From Fodinibacter sp963834965 (GTDB lineage Bacteria > Actinomycetota > Actinomycetes > Actinomycetales > Dermatophilaceae): a stretch of 64,000 nt of DNA. The DNA lies in NCBI GenBank assembly GCA_963834965.1, contig CAWIEI010000015.1, forward strand, positions 1-64,000. The letters run 5' to 3'. Under the pieces are notes generated by a model, which saw only the letters and a list, made by a program, of their open reading frames with translations, did no database searches and was not told the DNA's origin. Position numbers and translations under genes: made by a program. Below, in pieces: positions 8,083 to 16,392 of the stretch (position 1 is the stretch's first letter; every line of letters begins with the position of its first letter).

Positions 8083-10866
8083 GTGGCCTCCCGCGAAGAC
8101 GTCGGCCCCATCCTCAACGGCATCCCCACCCACCTGCCCGACATCGACCCCGCCGAGACCCAGGAGTGGCTCGACAGCCTCGACGCGGTCATCGACGGCC
8201 CCGGCCGGATGCGGGCGCGCTACCTGATGCTGCGCATGCTCGAGCGGGCGCGCGCCGAGCAGGTGGGCGTGCCGTCCCTGACGACCACGGACTACGTCAA
8301 CACGATCAGCCCCGAGCAGGAGCCGTGGTTCCCCGGCGACGAGGAGGCCGAGCGACGCTTCCGCGCCTACCTGCGCTGGAACGCCGCGATGATCGTGCAC
8401 CGCGCCCAGCGCCCCGGCATCGGGGTCGGTGGCCACATCTCCACCTACGCCTCGGCCGCCACGCTCTACGAGGTGGGCTTCAACCACTTCTTCCGCGGCA
8501 AGGACCACCCCGGCGGCGGCGACCAGGTCTTCTTCCAGGGGCACGCCTCCCCCGGCATGTACGCCCGGGCGTTCCTCGAGGGCCGGCTCTCCGAGGACCG
8601 CCTCGACGGCTTCCGCCAGGAGAAGTCGCACCTGGTCGACGGCTCGCCGCTGGGGCTGCCCTCCTACCCGCACCCGCGGCTGATGAGCGACTTCTGGGAG
8701 TTCCCCACGGTGTCGATGGGCATCGGCCCGATGAACGCCATCTACCAGGCGCAGTTCAACAAGTACCTGCACAACCGCGGCATCAAGGACACCAGCGACC
8801 AGCACGTGTGGGCGTTCCTCGGCGACGGCGAGATGGACGAGCCCGAGTCGCGCGGCCTGCTGCAGCTCGCGGCCGGCGAGGAGCTCGACAACCTCACCTT
8901 CGTGGTCAACTGCAACCTGCAGCGGCTCGACGGCCCGGTGCGCGGCAACGGCAAGATCATCCAGGAGCTCGAGGCGTTCTTCCGCGGCGCCGGCTGGAAC
9001 GTCATCAAGGTCATCTGGGGCCGGGGCTGGGACCCGCTGCTCGCGGCCGACGGCGACGGCGCGCTCACCCACCTGATGAACTCCACGTCCGACGGCGACT
9101 ACCAGACCTTCCGGGCCAACGACGGAAAGCACGTGCGCGAGAAGTTCTTCGACCGCGACCCGCGAACGCGCAAGATGGTGTCCACCTGGTCCGACGACGA
9201 CATCTGGTGGAAGCTCAAGCGCGGCGGCCACGACTACCGCAAGGTGTACGCCGCCTACAAGGCCGCCACCGAGCACACCGGCCAGCCCACCGTCATCCTC
9301 GCGAAGACGATCAAGGGCTACGGTCTGGGCACCACGTTCGCCGCGCGCAACGCCACGCACCAGATGAAGAAGTTCACCCTCGAGGACCTCAAGACGTTCC
9401 GCGACAGCCTCCAGCTGCCGATCAGCGACGAGGTGCTCGAGAAGGACCCCTACAACGCGCCCTACTACAACCCGGGCCCCGACGACGAGGCCATCGCCTA
9501 TGCCCTCGAGCGCCGGCAGAAGCTGGGCGGCGGTGTGCCGCAGCGGCGCACGAAGCACGCCACGGTGCACCTGCCCGACGACTCCTCGTACGCGCAGGTG
9601 AAGAAGGGCTCGGGCAAGCAGCAGGTCGCCACGACGATGGCGTTCGTGCGGCTGCTCAAGGACCTGATGCGCGACAAGGAGTTCGGCCAGCGGATCGTGC
9701 CGATCATCCCCGACGAGGCGCGTACCTTCGGCATGGACAGCTTCTTCTCGACGATCAAGATCTACAACCCGCACGGGCAGAACTACACGCCGGTCGACGC
9801 CGACCTGATGCTCGCCTACCGCGAGGCCAAGGACGGCCAGATCCTGCACCTCGGCATCAACGAGGCCGGCTCGATGGCCGCCTTCACCGCGGTCGGGTCG
9901 AGCTACGCCACCCACGGCCAGCCGATGATCCCGATCTACGTCTTCTACTCGATGTTCGGGTTCCAGCGCACCGGCGACTCGATCTGGGCCGCCGCCGACC
10001 AGATGACGCGGGGCTTCCTCATCGGCGCCACCGCCGGCCGCACCACCCTCACCGGTGAGGGCCTGCAGCACGCCGATGGGCACTCGCCGCTGCTGGCGTC
10101 GTCGAACCCGGCTGTCGTGCACTACGACCCGGCGTTCTCGTACGAGATCGCGCACATCATGCAGGACGGCCTGCACCGGATGTACGGCACCGACGACTCG
10201 CTGACCGATGCCGACCGCAACGTCATCTACTACCTCACCGTCTACAACGAGCCGATGGTTCAGCCGGCCGAGCCCGAGAACGTCGACCGCGAGGGCATCC
10301 TGCGCGGGCTCTACCTCTACGCGGAGGGTTCCACGCAGGGCCTGCCCGACGACGCGCCGCGGGTGCAGCTGCTCGCATCGGGCGTCGGCATGGCGTGGGC
10401 GCTCGAGGCCCAGGAGCTGCTGCGCAACGACTGGAACGTCGTGGCCGACGTGTGGTCGGTGACGTCGTGGAACGAGCTGCGCCGCGACGGGCTGCGGTGT
10501 GACGAGGCCGCGTTCCTCCACCCCGAGAACGAGGCACCGGTGCCGTGGGTGACCCGGCAGCTGTCCGGCCGCCCGGGCCCGGTCGTGGCCGTGTCCGACT
10601 ACATGCGGGCCGTGCAGGACCAGATCCGCCAGTGGGTACCGGGCCGCTTCTCCTCGCTCGGTGCCGACGGGTTCGGCTTCTCCGACACCCGCCCGGCGGC
10701 GCGGCGCTTCTTCCACATCGACGGCCCGTCGATGGCGGTGCGCGCGCTGCAGTCGCTGGCCGAGGGTGGCGAGGTCGACCGGTCGCTGCCGCTGGAGGCC
10801 GCGCGCCGCTACCGGCTGTCCGACGTCACCGCCGGCTCGTCGGGCAACGAGGGCGGCGACAGCTGA
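8083..10866 (+). CDS. aceE: Pyruvate dehydrogenase E1 component, homodimeric type
   Basis: A 927-residue AceE. It decarboxylates pyruvate with thiamine diphosphate and passes the acetyl group to the E2 lipoyl domain. The ThDP-binding motif runs from GDGEMDEPESRG to the NCNLQRLDGP segment (about residues 245-290), and the C-terminal transketolase-like part has the SEDRLD-to-GHASPGMYAR and DQMTRGFLIGATAGRTTL blocks. The length is slightly above the E. coli enzyme (887). The start is GTG with a GAAAGGA ribosome site seven bases before it. The E2 and E3 genes are not adjacent, as is common in actinobacteria. The thiamine-binding gene follows five bases later. Confidence 0.97.
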   Translation: MASREDVGPILNGIPTHLPDIDPAETQEWLDSLDAVIDGPGRMRARYLMLRMLERARAEQVGVPSLTTTDYVNTISPEQEPWFPGDEEAERRFRAYLRWNAAMIVHRAQRPGIGVGGHISTYASAATLYEVGFNHFFRGKDHPGGGDQVFFQGHASPGMYARAFLEGRLSEDRLDGFRQEKSHLVDGSPLGLPSYPHPRLMSDFWEFPTVSMGIGPMNAIYQAQFNKYLHNRGIKDTSDQHVWAFLGDGEMDEPESRGLLQLAAGEELDNLTFVVNCNLQRLDGPVRGNGKIIQELEAFFRGAGWNVIKVIWGRGWDPLLAADGDGALTHLMNSTSDGDYQTFRANDGKHVREKFFDRDPRTRKMVSTWSDDDIWWKLKRGGHDYRKVYAAYKAATEHTGQPTVILAKTIKGYGLGTTFAARNATHQMKKFTLEDLKTFRDSLQLPISDEVLEKDPYNAPYYNPGPDDEAIAYALERRQKLGGGVPQRRTKHATVHLPDDSSYAQVKKGSGKQQVATTMAFVRLLKDLMRDKEFGQRIVPIIPDEARTFGMDSFFSTIKIYNPHGQNYTPVDADLMLAYREAKDGQILHLGINEAGSMAAFTAVGSSYATHGQPMIPIYVFYSMFGFQRTGDSIWAAADQMTRGFLIGATAGRTTLTGEGLQHADGHSPLLASSNPAVVHYDPAFSYEIAHIMQDGLHRMYGTDDSLTDADRNVIYYLTVYNEPMVQPAEPENVDREGILRGLYLYAEGSTQGLPDDAPRVQLLASGVGMAWALEAQELLRNDWNVVADVWSVTSWNELRRDGLRCDEAAFLHPENEAPVPWVTRQLSGRPGPVVAVSDYMRAVQDQIRQWVPGRFSSLGADGFGFSDTRPAARRFFHIDGPSMAVRALQSLAEGGEVDRSLPLEAARRYRLSDVTAGSSGNEGGDS

Positions 10867-10870
10867 GCAC

Positions 10871-11173
10871 ATGATCGTCGCGTTCAGCATCGCCCCCGCC
10901 GGCCCGGACGACACCGGGTCGTATGCCGCTGCCGTCGCCGAGGCGGTGCGCCTCGTGCGCGCCAGCGGCCTGCCGCACGAGACCAACGCGATGTTCACCA
11001 ACATCGAGGGCGAGTGGGACGAGGTGATGGCCGTTCTCAAGCAGTGCGTCGACGCCATGACCGCGTCGCACCCGCGGGTCTCGCTGGTGGTCAAGGCCGA
11101 CATCCGCCCGGGTCACACCGGGATGCTGGAGTCCAAGGTGGCCCGCATCGAGACCCTGCTCGCCGACGACTGA
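10871..11173 (+). CDS. MTH1187-family thiamine-binding protein
   Basis: A 100-residue protein of the MTH1187/YkoF-like family (DUF77), whose members bind thiamine in a small ferredoxin-like fold. It shows the family strand order: MIVAFSIAPAG at the start, then LVRASGLPHETNAMFTNIEGEWDEV, then VSLVVKADIRPGHTGMLESK. The ATG lies four bases after the aceE stop, so the gene is almost certainly co-transcribed with a thiamine-diphosphate-dependent enzyme. That pairing suggests a role in thiamine buffering or sensing for pyruvate dehydrogenase; this is an inference from position only. Confidence 0.85.
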   Translation: MIVAFSIAPAGPDDTGSYAAAVAEAVRLVRASGLPHETNAMFTNIEGEWDEVMAVLKQCVDAMTASHPRVSLVVKADIRPGHTGMLESKVARIETLLADD

Positions 11174-11188
11174 CCGGTTCCGCGAAGT

Positions 11189-11223
11189 TTGTGTGTATGC
11201 AGAGTTCTGTATAGTCTTGCATC
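11189..11223 (+). promoter_or_regulatory. argG promoter with 18-bp dyad over the -10
   Basis: TATAGT (11210-11215) fits a -10 hexamer and ends eight bases before the argG GTG; no ribosome site exists, so the transcript is probably leaderless or nearly so. Overlapping it is the near-perfect dyad TATGCAGAGTTCTGTATA (11196-11213), whose 8-base arms differ at one pair. A weak TTGTGT (11189-11194) could serve as -35. A dyad covering the -10 of an arginine gene is a natural place for ArgR control, though it does not match the published actinobacterial ARG box closely. Confidence 0.5.
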
Positions 11224-12651
11224 GTGTCCAAGGTCCTGACCTCCCTGCCCGTCGGCGAGCGCGTCGGCATCGCCTTCTCCGGGGGTCTCGACACCTCCGT
11301 GGCCGTTGCGTGGATGCGCGAGAAGGGCGCTGTCCCCTGCACCTACACGGCGAACCTGGGCCAGTACGACGAGCCGGAGATCGACACCGTGCCCGAGCGC
11401 GCCGGCCAGTACGGCGCCGAGCTGGCCCGGCTGGTCGACTGCCGGCACGCCCTGGTCGAGGAGGGCCTGTCGGCCATCGCCTGCGGGGCGTTCCACATCC
11501 GCACCGGCGGCAAGACCTACTTCAACACCACCCCTTTGGGCCGGGCGGTCACCGGCACGCTGCTCGTGCGGGCCATGCACTCCGACTCGGTCGAGATCTG
11601 GGGTGACGGCTCGACCTTCAAGGGCAACGACATCGAGCGGTTCTACCGCTACGGCCTGCTCGCCAACCCCAACCTGCGCATCTACAAGCCCTGGCTGGAT
11701 GCCGACTTCGTCGCCGAGCTCGGCGGTCGCCACGAGATGAGCGCCTGGCTCACCGAGCGCGACCTGCCCTACCGCTCCAGCCAGGAGAAGGCCTACTCCA
11801 CCGACGCCAACATCTGGGGCGCGACCCACGAGGCCAAGACGCTCGAGCACCTCGACGAGTCGATGGAGGTCGTCGAGCCGATCATGGGGGTGAGGTTCTG
11901 GGACCCCTCGGTCGGCATCGGGACCGAGGACGTCTCCATCACGTTCGTGCAGGGCCGCCCGGTGGCCGTCAACGGGCACACCCTCGACCCGCTGGCGCTC
12001 GTCGACGAGGTCAACACGATCGGCGGCCGGCACGGCATCGGCATGTCCGACCAGATCGAGAACCGGATCATCGAGGCCAAGTCACGCGGCATCTACGAGG
12101 CGCCGGGCATGGCCCTGCTGCACATCGCCTACGAGCGCCTGCTCAACGCCGTGCACAACGAGGACACCCTCGCCAACTACCACGCCCAGGGCCGTCAGCT
12201 CGGCCGGCTCCTCTACGAGGGTCGCTGGCTCGACCCGCAGAGCCTGATGATGCGCGAGGCCATCCAGCGCTGGATCGCATCGCTGGTCACCGGCCAGGTC
12301 ACTCTGCGGCTGCGCCGCGGTGAGGACTACTCGATCGTGGACACCCGGGGTGAGAACTTCAGCTACCACCCCGACAAGCTGTCGATGGAACGCGTCGAGA
12401 ACGCGGCCTTCGGCCCGCTCGACCGGATCGGCCAGCTGACCATGCGCAACCTCGACATCGCCGACAGCCGCGCGAAGCTCGAGGTCTACGCCGGCCAGCC
12501 GGTCGAGCAGGGCCAGCTGCTGGTCGAGAACGGCACCCTGTTCGGCGAGCTGCCCGCCGGTGGCTACGACCAGATCACCGACAACCCGCTCGTCCAGGCT
12601 GCCGACGACGACGCCCTCGACCGGGCCGCGATGGAGTCCGGCACCGACTGA
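11224..12651 (+). CDS. argG: Argininosuccinate synthase (long, E. coli-type)
   Basis: A 475-residue ArgG that joins citrulline and aspartate using ATP in arginine biosynthesis. The N-terminal ATP-binding loop is GIAFSGGLDTSVAVAW (SGGxDTS). GGKTYFNTTPLGRAVTGTLL and the GDGSTFKGNDIERFYRYGL block are typical of the long (~450 residue) class rather than the ~400-residue class common in other actinobacteria. The start is a GTG right behind a -10-like hexamer. No other arg gene is adjacent. The family assignment is secure from the motifs along the whole length. Confidence 0.96.
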   Translation: MSKVLTSLPVGERVGIAFSGGLDTSVAVAWMREKGAVPCTYTANLGQYDEPEIDTVPERAGQYGAELARLVDCRHALVEEGLSAIACGAFHIRTGGKTYFNTTPLGRAVTGTLLVRAMHSDSVEIWGDGSTFKGNDIERFYRYGLLANPNLRIYKPWLDADFVAELGGRHEMSAWLTERDLPYRSSQEKAYSTDANIWGATHEAKTLEHLDESMEVVEPIMGVRFWDPSVGIGTEDVSITFVQGRPVAVNGHTLDPLALVDEVNTIGGRHGIGMSDQIENRIIEAKSRGIYEAPGMALLHIAYERLLNAVHNEDTLANYHAQGRQLGRLLYEGRWLDPQSLMMREAIQRWIASLVTGQVTLRLRRGEDYSIVDTRGENFSYHPDKLSMERVENAAFGPLDRIGQLTMRNLDIADSRAKLEVYAGQPVEQGQLLVENGTLFGELPAGGYDQITDNPLVQAADDDALDRAAMESGTD

Positions 12652-12691
12652 GCCGCGGGCCGGCGCACCGGTGTTGTGAACGGCATACAAA

Positions 12692-12697
12692 TACACT
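12692..12697 (+). promoter_or_regulatory. -10 hexamer of fasR (TACACT)
   Basis: TACACT lies exactly six bases upstream of the fasR ATG at 12704, with no ribosome site between. This is the leaderless arrangement repeated at many genes in the window. A clear -35 at normal spacing is not visible. Confidence 0.45.
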
Positions 12698-12703
12698 CGT
12701 CGC

Positions 12704-13891
12704 ATGCCGTCCGACCGCCCGACGCCGTCGAAGGCCACCCGCGCCCGGGTCGCCCGGGCGGCCGGTGACCTCGGGGCCGCCGCGGTGCAGCAGATGGAGA
12801 CCGACCACGAGTGGTACCGGTTGCTGTCGGCCGAGGACCGCTCCTGGGTTGGGCTGGTCGCGCAGGCGGGCATCACCTCGTTCCTCGACTGGTTCGGCGG
12901 CGACCAGGCCCAGCCCGCCGTCACCGCCGACGTGTTCGGCACCGCCCCGCGCGAGCTCACCCGCTCGATCTCGCTGGCCCAGACCCTGGGCCTGATCCGC
13001 ACGGTCATCAACGTCGTCGAGCGCGAGATCGCCAGCCTCGCGGCTCCTGGCGAGGGCGACCTGGCCCGCGAGGCAGTGCTGCGCTACAGCCGCGAGGTGG
13101 CCTTCTCGGCCGCCGAGGTCTACGCGCAGGCGGCGGAGGCACGGGGTGCGTGGGACGCGCGGCTGGAGTCGCTCGTGGTCGATGCCGTCCTGCGCGGTGA
13201 GGCCGACGAGTCGATGCAGTCGAGGGCGGCCGCGCTCGGGTGGGGGGCGGTCACCCAGGTCGTGGTGGTGGTCGGGTCCACCCCACCGGGGGCGACGGCA
13301 CCGGTGCTCACCGACCTGCACCGCGCGGCGCGGCGCACCGGCGTCGAGCTGCTGGTCGCCATCCACGGCCCCCGGATCATCTGCATCGGCGGCAGCGTCA
13401 CCGACCCGATGGCCCTCGCGAAGGCGTTCGACCCGCACCTCGGCGAGGGACCACTCGTGGTCGGGCCGGTCGTCCCCCACCTGTTCGCCGCCGGCCGCAG
13501 CGCCCGGGCCGCCATCTCCGGGCACGGCGCGGCTCCGGCGTGGCCTGCGGCACCGCGGCCGGTGCACGCCGAGGACCTGCTGGCCGAGCGGGCCCTGCTC
13601 GCGGACCTGCCCGCTCGCGGGGCGCTGGCCGCGCGCATCGTGCGCCCCCTGGCCGAGAGCCCCGGCGGCACCCTGCTCGAGACGGCGGCGGCCTTCCTCG
13701 ACGGTGCCCAGGGGGTCGAGGGCACCGCCCGAGCGCTGATCGTGCACCCCAACACCGTGCGCTACCGGCTGGCCGGCATCACCAGGACCATCGGCTATGA
13801 CCTCACCGACGCCCACGACGCGCAGACCGTGCGCATCGCCCTCGCGTTCTCCCGGCTGGGGCCGGTCCCACGGTCGAGCACCCGGCCCTGA
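12704..13891 (+). CDS. fasR: PucR-type regulator, probable FasR of fatty-acid synthesis
   Basis: A 395-residue cytosolic regulator. The C-terminal end carries the PucR-type helix-turn-helix: LLETAAAFLDGAQGVEGTAR, then IVHPNTVRYRLAGITRTIGYD. The central part is the matching GGDEF-like/PucR middle domain. The position immediately before fabD-fabH-acpP-fabF is that of FasR (Streptomyces SCO2386 locus), an activator of the fatty-acid operon. The ATG follows a TACACT hexamer by six bases. The ~110-base gap to fabD would hold the operon promoter and a FasR site. The name rests on synteny as well as domain. Confidence 0.85.
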   Translation: MPSDRPTPSKATRARVARAAGDLGAAAVQQMETDHEWYRLLSAEDRSWVGLVAQAGITSFLDWFGGDQAQPAVTADVFGTAPRELTRSISLAQTLGLIRTVINVVEREIASLAAPGEGDLAREAVLRYSREVAFSAAEVYAQAAEARGAWDARLESLVVDAVLRGEADESMQSRAAALGWGAVTQVVVVVGSTPPGATAPVLTDLHRAARRTGVELLVAIHGPRIICIGGSVTDPMALAKAFDPHLGEGPLVVGPVVPHLFAAGRSARAAISGHGAAPAWPAAPRPVHAEDLLAERALLADLPARGALAARIVRPLAESPGGTLLETAAAFLDGAQGVEGTARALIVHPNTVRYRLAGITRTIGYDLTDAHDAQTVRIALAFSRLGPVPRSSTRP

Positions 13892-14001
13892 CCGGTACGC
13901 CCGGCCCGTGCTGGGTTTGGAGGAAACCTACAGAAGCGGCCGGAAAGGTTCGTCCCCGTTCGTCACGAGAAGGTCACGGCCGGCAGGACAGGGTGGAACC
14001 C

Positions 14002-14943
14002 GTGATCGTCATCGTCTGCCCCGGCCAGGGCTCCCAGACCCCGGGCTTCCTCGCCCCGTGGCTCGAGCTGCCCGGCCTGCGGGACCAGCTGACCGTGCTC
14101 TCCGAAGCCGCCGAGGTCGACCTCGTCACCCACGGCACGACGTCCGACGAGGACACCATCAAGGACACCGCGGTCGCCCAGCCGCTGCTCGTCGGCGCCG
14201 GGCTGCTCGCCCTGCGCGCCCTCGGCGGCACCGCCGAGGGTACGGATGCCGGGTCGCCGGCCGGCACCGGCGCACTCGCCGGGCACTCGGTCGGCGAGAT
14301 CACCGCCGCCGCCGCGGCCGGGGTGCTGTCCGACACCGACGCCATGCGCTTCGTGGCCCAGCGCGGCCGGGCGATGGCGCAGGCCAGTGCCGCAACCCCC
14401 ACCGGCATGAGCGCCGTGCTCGGTGGTGACCCCGACGAGGTGCTGGCCGCCATCGAGCGGCACGACCTCACACCCGCGAACGTGAACGGCGCCGGGCAGG
14501 TGGTGGCCGCCGGTGCCCTCGACGCCCTGGCGGCGTTCGCGGCCGACCCGCCGGCCCGGGCCCGCGTCATCCCCCTGAAGGTGGCCGGCGCGTTCCACAC
14601 GCACTTCATGCAGCCGGCCGTCGGCGAGCTGCAGGTCGGCTGGGCCGACCACGACGTCTCCGACCCCGGTGTCACCCTGGTCTCCAACCGCGACGGCGCG
14701 GTGGTCACTGACGGCCGCGAGGTGCTCGACCGCCTGGTGGCCCAGGTGTCGAACCCGGTGCGCTGGGACCTGTGCATGGAGCGGTTCACCGACCTCGGCG
14801 TCACCGCCATCCTCGAGCTGCCGCCGGCCGGCACGCTCGTCGGGCTCGCCAAGCGGGCTCTGAAGGGTGTCGAGCTGCTGGCCCTGAAGAGCCCCGACGA
14901 CATCGACGCCGCCCGCACCCTCATCAAGGAGCACTCGGCATGA
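14002..14943 (+). CDS. fabD: ACP S-malonyltransferase
   Basis: A 313-residue malonyl-CoA:ACP transacylase that loads malonyl groups onto AcpP. It opens VIVIVCPGQGSQTPGF; the nucleophile motif is AGHSVGEIT (Ser near residue 95), the QRG segment is VAQRGRAM, and the catalytic His is in KVAGAFHTHFM. GTG at 14002 is preferred over the GTG three codons earlier because homologues begin right at this strand and an AGGACA sequence sits about 11 bases before it. The stop overlaps the fabH ATG (ATGA), coupling the two genes. Confidence 0.94.
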   Translation: MIVIVCPGQGSQTPGFLAPWLELPGLRDQLTVLSEAAEVDLVTHGTTSDEDTIKDTAVAQPLLVGAGLLALRALGGTAEGTDAGSPAGTGALAGHSVGEITAAAAAGVLSDTDAMRFVAQRGRAMAQASAATPTGMSAVLGGDPDEVLAAIERHDLTPANVNGAGQVVAAGALDALAAFAADPPARARVIPLKVAGAFHTHFMQPAVGELQVGWADHDVSDPGVTLVSNRDGAVVTDGREVLDRLVAQVSNPVRWDLCMERFTDLGVTAILELPPAGTLVGLAKRALKGVELLALKSPDDIDAARTLIKEHSA

Positions 14944-15959
14944 CTGTGACCCCCAAGGGCTTCGCCTCCGCGCTGCAGGTGTCGGCCCCGAGCCTGCACG
15001 CCCGGATCAGCGGCATCGGCGGCTACCGGCCGCGGCGGGTGGTGCCCAACTCCGAGATCGTCGACCGGATCGACTCCTCCGACGAGTGGATCCGCGAGCG
15101 GTCCGGCATCATCGAGCGCCGCTGGGCAGGCCATGGCGAGTCGGTGGTCGACATGTCGATCTTCGCCGCCGAACCGGCCCTGGCGATGGCGGGACTGAAG
15201 GGCTCCGACATCGACACGGTGATCGTCGCCACGGTCAGCTGGCCCTACCAGACCCCGGCCGCCGCGCCGCTGGTCGCCGAGCGGCTGGGCAGCGACGGCG
15301 CCGCGTTCGACATCTCCGCGGCCTGCGCCGGCTACTGCCACGGCATCGCGATGGCGAGTGACCTGGTGCGCGGCGGCACGGCCGTCAACGTGCTCGTCGT
15401 CGGCGTGGAGCGGCTCTCCGACTTCACCAGCCGCGACGACCGGGGCACCGCGTTCATCTTCGGCGACGGGGCCGGCGCGGCGGTGGTCACGCGGTCGGAG
15501 ACCCCCGGCATCGGGCCCACCATCTGGGGCTCCGACGGCGAGAAGTGGGAGGCCATCTCGCAGACCGAGAGCTGGATCGACGTGCACCAGCAGAAGCTCG
15601 GCTGGCCGCACATCGGCATGCAGGGCCAGACCGTCTTCCGCTGGGCGGTGTGGGGCATGGCCCCCGTCGCGCAGCGCGCCCTCGACGCCGCCGGCGTCAC
15701 CGTCGACCAGCTCGACGCGTTCATCCCCCACCAGGCCAACGTGCGCATCGTCGACGCCATGGCCAAGCAGCTGAAGATCCCCGATGACGTACCCATCGCC
15801 CGCGATATCGCCTACACCGGCAACACGTCCGCGGCCTCCGTGCCGCTGGCGATGGAGCGGATGGTGCGCAAGGGCCAGGTGCCCAGCGGTGGCCTCGCCC
15901 TGCAGATCGGCTTCGGCGCCGGGTTGTCCTACGCCGCGCAGGTCGTCGTCATCCCCTGA
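14940..15959 (+). CDS. fabH: 3-oxoacyl-ACP synthase III
   Basis: A 339-residue KAS III that condenses acyl-CoA starters with malonyl-ACP to begin each fatty acid. The catalytic triad is visible: Cys in DISAACAGYCHGIAM, His in DAFIPHQANVRI and Asn in YTGNTSAASVPLAM. The branched-chain-accepting actinobacterial enzymes have the same frame. The ATG overlaps the fabD stop. About 80 bases separate it from acpP, enough for an internal ribosome site but with no obvious terminator. Confidence 0.95.
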   Translation: MTVTPKGFASALQVSAPSLHARISGIGGYRPRRVVPNSEIVDRIDSSDEWIRERSGIIERRWAGHGESVVDMSIFAAEPALAMAGLKGSDIDTVIVATVSWPYQTPAAAPLVAERLGSDGAAFDISAACAGYCHGIAMASDLVRGGTAVNVLVVGVERLSDFTSRDDRGTAFIFGDGAGAAVVTRSETPGIGPTIWGSDGEKWEAISQTESWIDVHQQKLGWPHIGMQGQTVFRWAVWGMAPVAQRALDAAGVTVDQLDAFIPHQANVRIVDAMAKQLKIPDDVPIARDIAYTGNTSAASVPLAMERMVRKGQVPSGGLALQIGFGAGLSYAAQVVVIP

Positions 15960-16043
15960 CACACATCCTCCCGTGGGCCCACGGGTCACCCGGGCCACCC
16001 GCACAAGCACACCCACCCGAGAAGAGATCGAAGGAGCATCGCA

Positions 16044-16292
16044 ATGGCACAGAGTGAGCAGGAGATCCTCGCCGGACTGGCCGAGATCGTCAACGAGGAG
16101 ACCGGGCTCGACCCGGCCGAGGTCCAGTCGGACAAGTCGTTCACCGACGACCTCGACATCGACTCGCTGTCGATGATGACGATCGTCGTCAACGCCGAGG
16201 AGAAGTTCGGCGTGCGCATCCCCGACGATGAGGTCAAGAACCTCACCACCGTCGGCGACGCCGTCAGCTTCATCGCCAAGAACCAGGCCTGA
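16044..16292 (+). CDS. acpP: Acyl carrier protein
   Basis: An 82-residue acidic carrier protein. The phosphopantetheine attachment serine is in DDLDIDSLSMMTIV (the DSL motif, Ser near residue 41), followed by the recognition helix EEKFGVRIPDDEV. It carries growing acyl chains between FabD, FabH and FabF. A GAAGGAG ribosome site lies about ten bases before the ATG. The strong site, relative to the overlapping fabD/fabH start, fits the need for a high ACP level. Confidence 0.96.
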   Translation: MAQSEQEILAGLAEIVNEETGLDPAEVQSDKSFTDDLDIDSLSMMTIVVNAEEKFGVRIPDDEVKNLTTVGDAVSFIAKNQA

Positions 16293-16392
16293 CCCGGCTC
16301 GTCCGCCCCTCCCCTCGCCTCGAGGGGGCAGGGGGCGGACACTGGACTCCACGTCATCGAAACGTCCCTTCCCACAAGGAGCTGCAGGACCC

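Noticed and set aside
7888..11103. 1071-codon open frame on the minus strand opposite aceE
   Set aside because: It is the antisense shadow of a well-supported aceE gene; its Val/Arg/Gly/His composition is typical of GC-rich antisense frames and no family pattern is seen.
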